Under the pieces are notes generated by a model that worked only from the letters and a program-made list of their open reading frames with translations, was not told the DNA's origin and ran no database searches. Both the position numbers and the translations under genes were made by a program. From contig CM060734.1 of assembly GCA_030704615.1 (NCBI GenBank), forward strand, positions 22,632,001-22,692,000: a DNA stretch of 60,000 nucleotides. Reading direction: 5' to 3'. Shown piece after piece: positions 35,431 to 45,307 of the stretch. Numbering within the stretch: position 1 is the first letter of the stretch; every line of letters starts with the position of its first letter. Origin of the DNA: Takakia lepidozioides (lineage: Eukaryota; Streptophyta; Takakiopsida; Takakiales; Takakiaceae).

Positions 35431-36480
35431 CAATGGGTGTTGGATCTTCTTCCTTTGTCCACTCCTTACCTGTGAAGAAGTGCCCTGGTGGAAGCTTGGC
35501 AGTTGATCCAGTTACTAATGGAAGCCCTACCGCAAACAAAGAGTGTTGCTGAGAGACAAGGAAAGTACCTGAACAAATCTTTGAACAAGCTGGCACAAGC
35601 AGGTGGTGGTCAGGCTGGGGCCTTTTGTAGAGATCCTGTGGGCCTTTAATGAGCAAGTGATCCAACCATACTCTAAGCTCAGGCGTTGAGCAGCAGCCTT
35701 ACAGGTGAAGCTATAGGGTCCCGTGGGAACAATTTCTGCAGCTACACAGGGTGTGTTAGTGGCCTAAGAACAGCTTAGAAATGCTTCAGTGCAAGCCCTG
35801 GAAATTGTGGGCGTCAATGCCCGTTGCAGGAAAACATGAGAGATGCGAATTAGACCAAGTTGATGGAACTTCAAGCTAGTCTTGGCTTTGGATTCCATGC
35901 AAAGACGGCCACATCACAGCAGGCCGCCTATCCATAAGCCATGAAGGTGCTGCGCAGTGCATCTACTCTTGAAATCGCTCCACTCGCTGGTTTGCAGTCT
36001 CTAGGTCTCGAGGAGGAAGGCCCACGCGCAGAGAAAAGCAAATCGTGATACCCACCCAACTGAGGTCGAGTGTTGGAATTAACGAGCTCTTGGTGCCTGG
36101 AGAATCCTGGAGGGGAACGACCTCGGGAACTCGTAGATAACCTGGGAACAGGTTGTAATGACAAAAGCGTTTTGGTGTTAAAAAAAAAACAAAGCCTTTT
36201 TGATCTAATTTAAATGTTTAAAGAGCCTGGTGGTCATATCTTTGTCAAATGAGCTCCGTTTGACTCAGTTTTTGAGGGGATAGCTGCAGAAAGGGGAAAT
36301 CTACCTACCTACCTACCTACCTACCTAAATCTGCTAAAAATCTATGGAATTTTTAGAGTGTGAGTGTGCCATGAAAGATCCACAATCCTGTCTCTAGAAC
36401 CTGTGCTGGTCTATATTAGAGACAAATCTGTGGATGTACTCCTTGTATGGCTGGGGGAAATGAGGACGTCGTTGAAGGGC
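35431..36480. other. Rest of the leader, no gene
   Basis: Contains an A10 run at about 36181 and a (TACC)n microsatellite at 36301-36327. No clear domain. Nothing to the left of 36481 matches copy 2. Confidence 0.5.
36301..36327. repeat. (CTAC)n microsatellite
   Basis: About six and a half tandem CTAC copies. Confidence 0.95.
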
Positions 36481-36499
36481 AGGTCTCTTCTCTTAGCCT

Positions 36500-37195
36500 G
36501 TGTACCAAGGGGACAAGATTTATGTTTCCCAAGGAACTCAGACTGATTTGAGTGGAGAACAGTTGGACGAGTTGATTGCATACTGGGAGTCAGGCATTAG
36601 CAGTAGACAACAGACTGCTGTAGTTGGCATTGAGGGCCTCAATATCGCCTTGGACAGTCAGAACTCTGTTGGAGCAAGCAGTTCTGCAGCTGTAGGTGAA
36701 ATACCAAAGTGGGTGGAAGCTAGGCTTGGAACACAGCCAAAGACAGCCCCGGGGACCAAGGTGTTCAGCCACAAGGCCGTGGTGTACTGGAGCAGAGGAG
36801 CAGGAGCTACACAAGTTTGTGCAACCAGACATGGTTGCAGCCGGATACGCTCTGCACAGGGCAACCACGAACGGGGGTTCATCAGCAATGACATGTTTGT
36901 TGTGCGTGAAGGAGATGCAGTCATTCGCAATGAGGACACCCGCAACCGTCTCAAAGCTTTCGAGTTGAGAGACTATCAGACCCTACCTTTGTTTTCTTTA
37001 GTGTTCAGTGAGCGGGAGATAGGGGAGTATTGCTTTGTCTCTACCTGGCAGAAAGAGGAGGAGGGTTGGTTAGAGCGAGCTACTGTAGCTTGGGACAAGG
37101 TTAGTGGCAGGTTTCTGGACATAGATATACCTCCTACACCTTACCATCATGCAGAGCGAGGCACTTTGAGAGAAGTCTGGCAGTTGATAGCATAG
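36500..37195 (+). CDS. Retrotransposon ORF1 protein, unknown function (copy 1, intact)
   Basis: A 231-codon frame opening at GTG 36500; the sequence just before it (CTCTTCTCTTAG) looks like a splice acceptor, so it may be joined to a leader exon rather than start here. Segments conserved in copy 2 include LSGEQLDELIAYWESGIS, VFSHKAVVYWSRGAGATQV, a basic HGCSRIRSAQGNHERGFIS stretch, and FVSTWQKEEEGWLERATVAW. I see no transmembrane segment and recognise no domain. An extra ORF upstream of gag is unusual for Ty3/gypsy elements. The closeness of the two copies outside the stop in copy 2 suggests it was under constraint. Confidence 0.7.
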   Translation: MYQGDKIYVSQGTQTDLSGEQLDELIAYWESGISSRQQTAVVGIEGLNIALDSQNSVGASSSAAVGEIPKWVEARLGTQPKTAPGTKVFSHKAVVYWSRGAGATQVCATRHGCSRIRSAQGNHERGFISNDMFVVREGDAVIRNEDTRNRLKAFELRDYQTLPLFSLVFSEREIGEYCFVSTWQKEEEGWLERATVAWDKVSGRFLDIDIPPTPYHHAERGTLREVWQLIA

Positions 37196-37708
37196 ATCAG
37201 GATTAGATCTTGCTTGGTCGGGCTTCTATTCTTCCCCTCCATCTCTGTACTATTTTCATTACCTTGTACTTGTAGTTGCCAAAGCCTCTCTTGGTGGAGG
37301 CCAGTCAGTCCGGGGTTTTGGGCTGGGATATTCTGCAGGATCAGCGTTGCTGCTGGATTTTGGTGTGGGGGTGTTGATGTTTTGATTTCTTGTGTTTGGA
37401 TCCCCCCCAACACCTGCATGCTTGACTGTGCGCCATGTTGGTTTTTGTGTGGGCGCTTGCTTTCATAGGGATTAGGCCGGATTTGATCACCGGTCAATCC
37501 TAGAGTATGCTGTCGGTGGTGAGGCTGGAGTGATGACCAGCAAGACCACCAGTGTTTCTTCTATGGTGAGGCTGGGTTGATGACCAGCCAACCATAGGAG
37601 TTCTTGCGGTGGATGCAGGTGCAGGTGCCCTGAGTCACTGGGATATGACCCTTAGACTGCAACAGGTGCCCACCCGTGTCACTATTAGATTAGTACTAGA
37701 GCCTTATA
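37196..37708. other. Conserved spacer between ORF1 and gag (copy 1)
   Basis: Aligns along its length with 22457-22964. No shared reading frame. Confidence 0.6.
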
Positions 37709-39314
37709 GTGTCACTGGAGGAGGTGCACATTGTGAGTGTCATTACGGAGTTACCCAAGGGTTTTGAGGGGAGTACGGCTACAGGCAGTAACAGTGAGAG
37801 TGGGTTCACAAGACGAGGTATTCGGTTCAGACCACCTTCACCGCCACCCTCAATTACTGTAGAGTCAGACACAGGCTCGGAGGCTTCATCAACAGGTGTG
37901 CACTTTCATTCGCCATTGTTGTGGGACGACATGGAGGAGATGTATGGAGCTACCAAGGGGCCTCGTAGGTACTCTGGAGCTGTGGGCACAATCGAGTTGG
38001 ATGACTTTATCCAGGAGTTCGACAGCTGGTGTGATTTGCAGCAGATGCGCAATCCACATCTATTCACCCCATTCATGGCGTGGAAGGGACTGTTCCAGCA
38101 TTTGGAAGGCCCGCCTATGGACGATTACCACGAGTTCAGGCAGGACATGAAGCAGAGATTGAGGAGTGGAGGATGTATTGGTCACCTGACTACATCTCCA
38201 TTACTCGAGGCATGACGCGACCAGTAGCTGCATCAGTACCAATAGCTCCCACTGCCAGCACTAGTAGTGGAGCAGGTAGTGCTGGTACTTCTGCAGGTGG
38301 TACCAGTTCAAAGGTGCTACTACTCCTCCTGCCACAGCTACAACACATGTGCCTAGATTCAACCCGGTGGTGGAGTTCTTCCAGGAGTTGCGGAGGAACT
38401 ACCAAGGTGTACGGACAGAGAAGCTGCGAAGTTTGCAAGACTTCCAGCGCAAACCCAGTGAGAGCCTGCGAGAGGCGTACACTCGTATGAGGCGCTTGAT
38501 AAGTGTGACCCAAGGGGTTACTGAAGCTCAGGCAATCCAGTTTTGGTATGGAATTCTGGACAAGGAGCTCAAGAGAAGGGTGCGAGATGCAACCCTGTTA
38601 CAAGCAGCCCAACCCACATTAGCAGATGTGTTTCTGCTGGCTGAGCGGATTGAGCTCAACATGGTGGAGGAACGAGTTGTTACAATTGGATTTGGCAAGG
38701 ACATGCCTGTACGGGGCACAGCTGTCAGCCCACAAGCACAAGGGACTGCCCAACAGCGTGGTCAGGGGGGCAAGGTTGCCCAGCCCAAGTTCCATGGAGC
38801 TTACAGGGGACCTCAGGTGCAGAGGCCCGTGGCATCTTTTGCAGGCCAACAGCAACCAGGGGTGATATGTTGGACATGTGGAGGACCCCATGTCAAGAGA
38901 GATTGCCCAGAGAGTGGCAGAAGGCCGGCACAAGCACAGCCTGCACAGTTGCAGTGTGGGCATTGTGGCAAGTATGGGCATGGAGATGCCCAGTGTTATG
39001 ACTTGCATCCTGAGTTGCGCCCAGGCCAGTTCCAAGGGAACAATGGTGGCCGGGGGCGAGGTGGACCAGCCCAAAGAGGACGAGGTGGTCGGGCACGAGG
39101 TGCAGGCCAAGGGCAAGCTCCACATGGCCAAGGACGCGGAGGTCAGGGTGTTGACCAAGGCATGGCCAATCGGCTTCAGCAGCTAGAGCAGAGGCTCGCT
39201 GCCATGGCTATAGCTCAGGCGGTACCGGCTCCCAGGCGGGATGGCCACCTCCTGCTCCTGAGGGAGGAGATATGGGAGGCATGGGATTCATGTGCGGAGC
39301 AGCACTACCACTAG
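37709..39314 (+). pseudogene. gag, copy 1 (two frame breaks)
   Basis: N-terminal part (GTG 37709) carries an acidic Ser/Pro linker and DDFIQEFDSWCDLQQMR. A base is missing near 38140 relative to copy 2, and a second change lies near 38312. From about 38349 the frame is clean: VEFFQELRRNYQGV, SESLREAYTRMRRLI and AIQFWYGILDKELKRRV form the retrotransposon-gag capsid domain. Two zinc knuckles follow, CWTCGGPHVKRDC (short spacing) and CGHCGKYGHGDAQC (CX2CX4HX4C), then a Gly/Arg-rich tail. Copy 2 shows that gag and protease were originally one frame; here an indel near 39235 separates them. Role: packaging of element RNA into virus-like particles. Confidence 0.85.
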
Positions 39315-41914
39315 AGCAGGTGGAGTCTGCTGCAGCCGTGACTCGAGGAGCAACACGAGTTCCTGAGCCACGAGGTGCAGAGGTGGAGTTGGATCCACAA
39401 CGTGGGGAGGCAAGCCGTCAGGCAAGGCTGCCTCAGTCATTCACCTTGGCGGAGACAGTGTCAACGCCATCCATGGCACCTAGTTCTCGCCCGACTGTTA
39501 CCGAGGCGGAGGTTACTATGCCATTGGGGAGAGCTACCCGTGCAGCACTGACACCTACTACCAAGGCTAGTGCAGCCGGTGTGTTATTGGGAGCAGCCAC
39601 CTCTGTGTGTCAAGCCCCACTGTTCTCGGCGACCATGATTGCGACGCCGGGAGTGAGACCAGCTGCAGTGTTCAGACTAGCAGCAACACTCTGCGAGAGT
39701 GGAGAGGTCACTTCATCTTCTGCGGAGTTAGTGGAAGGTGTAGTGGCAGAGGGATCCTCGGATTTGAGGGTCAAGACTGCCACGGCAGCGCCCTGGCAAG
39801 CTGCAGCTGCCAGATTGACGGAGCTGCCAGCTAGGCCAGCCTTTGAGCGCGCCATGGTGACACCTGGAGTTGTCTTGTTAGACAACCAGGGAGGCATTTT
39901 CACTTTGAGTGGACCGGCAGGCAAGAAGTACCGGCCACTGCGGGTCTTGTTGGACTCAGGAGCCCAGCCACTGATGTTGGGCAGAGCTGCTATTGCAGGT
40001 TTGGGCCTCATGGAGGCGGATATGGAGCCTTGTCCTTTCCAGATACAGACATCTCTGGGAGGATCAGAGCAGGCTCGCGGCATGACACGGCATCAGTTGG
40101 CTATTAGACTGCAGCCGGATCATCCTGTAGATGGCTCAGTGATGCGAGCCAAGGCCATTGTGACAGACGCGGTCTCTTACGATGTCCTCGTTGGTGGGGC
40201 AGTGTTATACCCCATGGGCTTCACCCTGGATTTCTGGGAGGAGTCAGCATCCTACAGGCCTGGATGGCAGTCAGGGGATGGTCGCCGTGCACAGCTCCCT
40301 GTGACATTCATTGGGGGTATTGCAGCTGCTCAGCGGGGCAAGATGCCAACACTAGCCGCCTTCACAGCTGCAGTCAGCTGGCCTGGAGAGTTGCTGGAAG
40401 GCAATGCCCATGCAGAGGATGTGCCACCTCCAGCAGAGCAGGATGACATGCATGGTACGGCGGAGTTGCCTGCCATGGTTGCTCACACTCCGTTGTGGGG
40501 TACGAGCAAGGATTTGCAGCACGCTGCTGATGGACGGGTGCAACAAGCTTGGGTAGAAGCTTTTGTACCGTCAGGAGAGGAGGAGAGTGCGGTGATTGTA
40601 CCAGGGCCACCTCAGTTGTCGCCATTGGACACCACACCTCTTGTGTGGCAGCGACCGGATGAAGGCATATGCCTTCTGGACTTGTTTGGCGGGATCAGCA
40701 CTGGATTGGCTGCAGTGCTGCAGGCAGGTGTACGAGTTCGACGTTACCTGTATGTGGAGAGGGATGAGACTGCACGACGCGTCTCACTGCGCCATGTTGC
40801 TCAGATGGTGCAGCAGCACCCTGAGTTGTTGCCGGTGTCTGCAGTTCGTGGATATCAGCAGGCCTTGCCAGCAGACATTGCGTTGCTGGGGGCGCAGGAT
40901 TTGGAGCGGGTTGGCTCCATTGATCTGGTAGTGGCAGGTTGGCCCTGCCAAGGGCATTCATCAGCCGGGCATGGCAATGGATTGCGAGACTCGAGGACGG
41001 GTCTGTTTTGGGAGATGGTGCGGATTTTGCGCCACTTGCAGCTTCATCAGGCTGTATCTCCGGCATACATCTTGGAGAATGTGCCACTGATGGGTGATTC
41101 TCGGGCCAGGGTGATGGCCAGTGTGCATCAAGTCCGGTCGTGGCTTGGGTCAGCAGTGTTGCTGGATGCAGCTGCAGTGGGGTCACGGGCTCATCGTCCA
41201 CGACTATGGTGGACTAACTTGATGCCACCCGCACTGCTCAAGCGTGCATTTGATGGGGTGCAGCGGCCAGCACACCTCACCGTGGATGGCATTTTGGACA
41301 CAGGAAGGCAGTCTCAACGTGTGAGACACGATGACCGTTCGCCTTTGGCAGTGGTCAACAGGGTGGGTCAACCACGAGCAGCATTACCTACACTGCTCAG
41401 CTTCCCAGGATCCCATGCTTTTCGGGATGGTGGACCTGGCCTCCTGTGGGATGCTCAGTTGCAGCAGTTAGTGGAGCCTAATGCCGACGAGCGAGAGCGG
41501 GCTATGGGGTTTTCCACTGGGACCACGGCGGTGCCTTCTCTTTCTGAGGCATCACGTCGTCAGGTGTTGGGGCAAGCAATGGATCTCAATTGCTTGACCT
41601 GGATTGTCAGCTTGGCTATGGCTGAGCAACGTAGAGTGCGGAGTGCACTTCCCTTGACGGTCTCTCTGCCTACCGAGACGGTACAGGCAGCGAGTGGGGG
41701 CGAGCTGGTGAGGACCACGAGGTGTAGACATCCATGGCACATGTGGGAGGTGCTCGAGGTTCAGAGGGAGTTGGCAGCGAAGGCAGCTGTGATGGATGAG
41801 GTTGGGGATTCTTCTCGGGATGAGGAGGTTCTCAATGATGAGATGATGGGGCAGGATGAGGCCTTGTCATTGACTGAGCAGGAAGGGGGTACTGCTCAAG
41901 AGGTTGCAGCATAG
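39272..41914 (+). CDS. Protease plus C5-cytosine DNA methyltransferase polyprotein (intact)
   Basis: 880 codons. Retropepsin: VLLDSGAQPLMLG at residues about 223-236. A C5-methyltransferase occupies about 465-790: motif I LLDLFGGISTG, motif II YLYVERDE, motif IV AGWPCQGHSSAG with the catalytic Cys (about 557), motif VI YILENVP, motif VIII AHRPRLWW, and a C-terminal AMGF..SEASRRQVLG segment that resembles DNMT3 (FGFP..RQ.LG). Motifs run I to X in normal order, so it is closer to the DNMT3 type than to rearranged DRM enzymes. No chromatin-reader domain is fused. Retrotransposon DNMTs are known from charophytes and dinoflagellates and one was shown to methylate CG de novo. The frame ends AA-TAG followed by CAACCA. 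No stop or frameshift is seen, so this is the best preserved gene in the window. Confidence 0.93.
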   Translation: MGGMGFMCGAALPLEQVESAAAVTRGATRVPEPRGAEVELDPQRGEASRQARLPQSFTLAETVSTPSMAPSSRPTVTEAEVTMPLGRATRAALTPTTKASAAGVLLGAATSVCQAPLFSATMIATPGVRPAAVFRLAATLCESGEVTSSSAELVEGVVAEGSSDLRVKTATAAPWQAAAARLTELPARPAFERAMVTPGVVLLDNQGGIFTLSGPAGKKYRPLRVLLDSGAQPLMLGRAAIAGLGLMEADMEPCPFQIQTSLGGSEQARGMTRHQLAIRLQPDHPVDGSVMRAKAIVTDAVSYDVLVGGAVLYPMGFTLDFWEESASYRPGWQSGDGRRAQLPVTFIGGIAAAQRGKMPTLAAFTAAVSWPGELLEGNAHAEDVPPPAEQDDMHGTAELPAMVAHTPLWGTSKDLQHAADGRVQQAWVEAFVPSGEEESAVIVPGPPQLSPLDTTPLVWQRPDEGICLLDLFGGISTGLAAVLQAGVRVRRYLYVERDETARRVSLRHVAQMVQQHPELLPVSAVRGYQQALPADIALLGAQDLERVGSIDLVVAGWPCQGHSSAGHGNGLRDSRTGLFWEMVRILRHLQLHQAVSPAYILENVPLMGDSRARVMASVHQVRSWLGSAVLLDAAAVGSRAHRPRLWWTNLMPPALLKRAFDGVQRPAHLTVDGILDTGRQSQRVRHDDRSPLAVVNRVGQPRAALPTLLSFPGSHAFRDGGPGLLWDAQLQQLVEPNADERERAMGFSTGTTAVPSLSEASRRQVLGQAMDLNCLTWIVSLAMAEQRRVRSALPLTVSLPTETVQAASGGELVRTTRCRHPWHMWEVLEVQRELAAKAAVMDEVGDSSRDEEVLNDEMMGQDEALSLTEQEGGTAQEVAA

Positions 41915-41917
41915 CAA
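41912..41917 (+). promoter_or_regulatory. Candidate leaky UAG between DNMT and RT
   Basis: Both copies have GCAGCA-TAG-CAA at this point (copy 2 at 56265). UAG followed by CARYYA is the known tobamovirus-type readthrough context; copy 1 has CAACCA, copy 2 CAACGG. In copy 2 the RT-side frame continues in phase directly after the stop; in copy 1 a two-base insertion breaks that phase. Confidence 0.35.
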
Positions 41918-43284
41918 CCACGGGACGGTCCTCTACCTCTAAGCCCACTGGACTTAAGGTTGCAGTTACGGAGGACAATTGGGAGCCTGACATTGGACCC
42001 ATTGTCACCGGAGGAGAGAGACGACGTATACGGCGGTTCCTGAGGGCTTATAGGAATTGCTTTGCCTTCAGTTTGAAGGACTTGGGAGCACTGAAGGGTC
42101 AAGAGATCCGTATTGAGTTGGCCACTGACACGCCAATCTTTCGGAGACCCTATAGATACAGTGACATGGAGAGGTCTTTGATTCAGATGAGGACTCAAGA
42201 TCTCTGGGAGGCAGGTTTGGTGGAGCTCTCTGGTGGAGAGTATGCTTCAGCCACAGTGATGCCAGCTAAGAAGGATGTCTATGGCAATTGGACGGAGAGA
42301 CGTATGTGCGGTGATTACCGGCCTGTAAATCGTCAGACCAAGTCCGATAGGTATGCCATGCCAACACCAGAGGAGATCTTTGATGCCATTGGGCATTCCA
42401 AGGTCTTTAGCACGTTGGATTTACGATCCGGATATCACCAGTTGCCGATCAAGGAGGCGGATAAGCAAAAGACGGCATTCTGGGGGATCAATGAGCACGG
42501 GAAGGATTGCCTATACCAGTGGCGGTTCTTACCATTTGGGCTTAAAAACGCTCCCGCTGAGTTTCAAAGAGTCATGGACAGGATTCTAGCAGGGGTGGAG
42601 TTTGCTCGGTGCTACATAGATGACATCATCATCTTTAGTGCTACGGTGGAGGAGCATGAGAGACACCTTCAGGGGGTATTTGAGCGCTTGAGGACGCACG
42701 GATTGAAGTTACATCCGGGCAAGTGCAAGTTTTTCCACAACCAGATTGAGTATCTGGGTCACATGATATATCCTGGAGGATTGGGGGTACAGCAGACTAA
42801 GGTAGAGTCCATTGCACAGGTTCCACGCCCCACGGATGTGAGCCGAGTTCGAGCTTTCATGGGGTTAGCAAACTATTACAGACGGTTTGTTAAGGGATTT
42901 AGTGCCATTGCAAAGGCTCTAACCAAGCTGACCAAGGTGGACCAGGAGTGGCAGTGGGAAGATGAGCAAGAACAAGCTTTTCAAGAGCTCAAGGCGAGGT
43001 TGACCTCGGCGCCCATCTTGAGACGACCTATCAGGGGGCGTCCTTTTCAGCTGCATACAGATTGGAGCATGCTGGGGCTTGGAGCGGTGCTCACACAGGT
43101 GGATGATGAGGGAAGAGAGTTCGTAGTGGCTTATGCTAGCCGCTCGAACAATGCTGCAGAGTCTAAGTATAGCTCATATGAGGGAGAATGCTTAGCTGCA
43201 GTGTGGGCCGTGGCACACTTCAGGTGCTATTATACGGCAATCTCTTCACCCTTGTCACGGATCACCAACCACTCAAGTGGTTGA
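41914..43284 (+). pseudogene. Reverse transcriptase and RNase H, copy 1 (frameshift in RNase H)
   Basis: The frame is open from 41914 (VAVTEDNWEPDIGPIV) with an ATG at 42073. RT motifs: RMCGDYRPVNRQT, FSTLDLRSGYHQL, LPFGLKNAPAEFQRVM, and the catalytic YIDD (42613-42624). RNase H begins FQLHTDWSMLGLG (Asp) and SSYEGECLAAVWAV (Glu). A one-base deletion at about 43231 (GGTGCTATTATACGG against GGTGCTATCTATACGG in copy 2) shifts the rest into the next frame. RT itself looks intact. It converts element RNA into DNA. Confidence 0.92.
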
Positions 43285-45077
43285 TGGAGTCAGACAAGCT
43301 TACGGGGAAGCTTGCACGGTGGGCACTCATCCTTCAAGAGTATGACTTTCAGGTGGTGCATCGACCGGGTTTGGTCAATCGAAATGCAGATGGGTTGAGT
43401 CGCAATCCATGCACGAGCCAGCAGGATGACACTGGAGCTCGGTGGCATGGTGAGACGGACGAGGAGATGGTGCCCGGATGGCATGCATCTGCATTTCTGT
43501 GTATCTTGGCAGCGGAAGGCCAGGTTGGACCTACAACAGGGATGACTGTAGATCAAGTGTCTGAGGACCCTGAGGCCAGCAATGAGCAGGGTGGCGCCAA
43601 AGATATACATGAGGATTCAGTTGTGTTGGACTACCTCCGCAGTGGAGACACGGCAGCCACTATGACTGCCAAGGAGAGGGATCGGATCCTACAACGAGCC
43701 AAGAGGTTCAGGTGGGAGGGGACACACCTGCTCCGAGTGTGGGAGGATGGTCGAGTGAGGATTGTGCCTCACCCAACACAGCGGGCACGGTTAGTGCGGC
43801 ATGCCCATGAGGAGTTGGGGCATTTTGGGGTGCGACGCACTCATAGTCTACTGCAGGGGCAGTATTGGTGGCGTGGTATGCACACAGAGGTGCAACAATT
43901 TGTGGCTAGGTGCATGGTGTGTGACAGGGTGCGTGCTTCATTCAACGCCCCTACTCCACAATTGCACCCTCTTCCGATCATGGGATTGGGCTACAGGTGG
44001 AGTCTTGACTTCGCAGGGCCGTTGCCACTGACCATGCGCCACAACAAGTACGTGTTGGTGATGGTGGAGCACTTCTCCAAGTGGATTGAATTGGTTCCAT
44101 TGCCTGATAAGGCTAGTGAGGGAGCTGCGTATGCATTCCTGGATTGTGTGCTTAGCCGATTCGGTGCTCCAGCTGAGGTACTCACGGACCAAGGGAGAGA
44201 GTTCTTGGGGGAGTTTCAGGCTTTGTGTGACAAGGCCTTGATAGACCACCGCACCACTTCTCGGGATCATCCTGAAGCCGATGGCTTGGCAGAGAGAGTT
44301 GTTCAGACAGTAAAGAGGGGTTTGCGCAAGTATGGCTTGCAGAAGGGACACCTAGGAGATTGGGACCTTCAGTTACCCTGGTTAGCCATGGGCTACAGGT
44401 TCAGCAAGCAAGCATCACTTGCCTCCTTCTCACCATACTTTCTTCTCTTTGGCCGAGAGCCGGATTTGCCTACATCCATTCGCAGAGAAGCTGCTACAGT
44501 TCTTAACCTTGACGATCCGGACGTGTGGGCACGTGCATGTGAGCAGCGTGCAGAGTTGTTCAAGAGAGTCATGCCCATGGCTTTCGAGAACCTTGCCATT
44601 GCACAACACCGTGATACGTTGAGGTATGCTACCATACGTGGTGGGGGCTATCGTCCTGGGGTTCGGAGATTCAACCCTGGTGACTATGTCTATCTGCAGC
44701 AGACTGCTCCTACGACCCTGGATGTGACTGCAGGACGTGTTATTTTGAGGGTTCGAGAGGTCTTGCCCTCAGGCGTCTTGGTCTTGGAGGGTCGGGATGG
44801 CATAACTTGGAAGGACCATGTGCGTAATTGTGCGCCATGTCACCTTCCGAATGTCGATGGCAGGATTGACCCAAACCTGGCAGTGGTATCTGCAGGTTTG
44901 AGGTGCATGTTGTGTGGGTCTGCTAAAGGGGCAGCCACCATGCTGGTGTGTGATCGATGCTCTAGAGGTTGGCATATGGGATGCTTGACTCCACCTCTTG
45001 AGATGGTTCCGGATGGGGATTGGTTATGTCCACAATTGCATTGGATAGTGGGAGTGGATACAACCATGGAAGGCTAA
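43188..45077 (+). CDS. RNase H C-terminus, integrase and PHD finger, copy 1
   Basis: Continues in the new frame with LVTDHQPLKWL (RNase H Asp). Integrase zinc region: HEELGHFGVRRTH then CMVC (about 43805-43925). Catalytic core: WSLDFAG (Asp), LTDQGREF (Asp, about 44190), HPEADGLAERVVQTVKR (Glu). After an integrase C-terminal region (VILRVREVLPSGVLVLEGRD) comes a PHD finger: CMLC, CDRC, WHMGC and WLC (about 44905-45030). An extra base near 45030 replaces the final CxxC half (copy 2 reads WLCLHC) with a foreign tail. Chromoviruses carry a chromodomain at this position; the PHD may play the same chromatin-targeting role. Confidence 0.9.
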   Translation: MLSCSVGRGTLQVLLYGNLFTLVTDHQPLKWLMESDKLTGKLARWALILQEYDFQVVHRPGLVNRNADGLSRNPCTSQQDDTGARWHGETDEEMVPGWHASAFLCILAAEGQVGPTTGMTVDQVSEDPEASNEQGGAKDIHEDSVVLDYLRSGDTAATMTAKERDRILQRAKRFRWEGTHLLRVWEDGRVRIVPHPTQRARLVRHAHEELGHFGVRRTHSLLQGQYWWRGMHTEVQQFVARCMVCDRVRASFNAPTPQLHPLPIMGLGYRWSLDFAGPLPLTMRHNKYVLVMVEHFSKWIELVPLPDKASEGAAYAFLDCVLSRFGAPAEVLTDQGREFLGEFQALCDKALIDHRTTSRDHPEADGLAERVVQTVKRGLRKYGLQKGHLGDWDLQLPWLAMGYRFSKQASLASFSPYFLLFGREPDLPTSIRREAATVLNLDDPDVWARACEQRAELFKRVMPMAFENLAIAQHRDTLRYATIRGGGYRPGVRRFNPGDYVYLQQTAPTTLDVTAGRVILRVREVLPSGVLVLEGRDGITWKDHVRNCAPCHLPNVDGRIDPNLAVVSAGLRCMLCGSAKGAATMLVCDRCSRGWHMGCLTPPLEMVPDGDWLCPQLHWIVGVDTTMEG

Positions 45078-45307
45078 CAAGCAACGCAAGGCCCAGCTAC
45101 AGGAGACCTTGAACACACGAAGTCCTGGCTCAAGTTCACAGATTGCAAGACGGCGACTAACGATGGGGCTACTCTTGTACCCGGCCTCTTGGTCTATAGA
45201 GTTTGAGTACGATAGGGACAGTGATAGAGGACTTAGTACGGCTGTGGCTATTACATCTTGTAGCTATCTGGAGGTAGAGGGACCTATCCACCAGCTAGGG
45301 GGGCGAT
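45078..45307 (+). other. 3' untranslated region with purine tract
   Basis: Collinear with 59398-59654 of copy 2. Ends in CTAGGGGGGCGAT directly before TGTGGTAG, a plausible polypurine tract and 3' LTR start. Confidence 0.6.

Noticed and set aside
39610-41201. Minus-strand frames opposite the protease-DNMT gene
   Set aside because: They mirror the GC-rich third positions of the plus-strand gene and have no domain.
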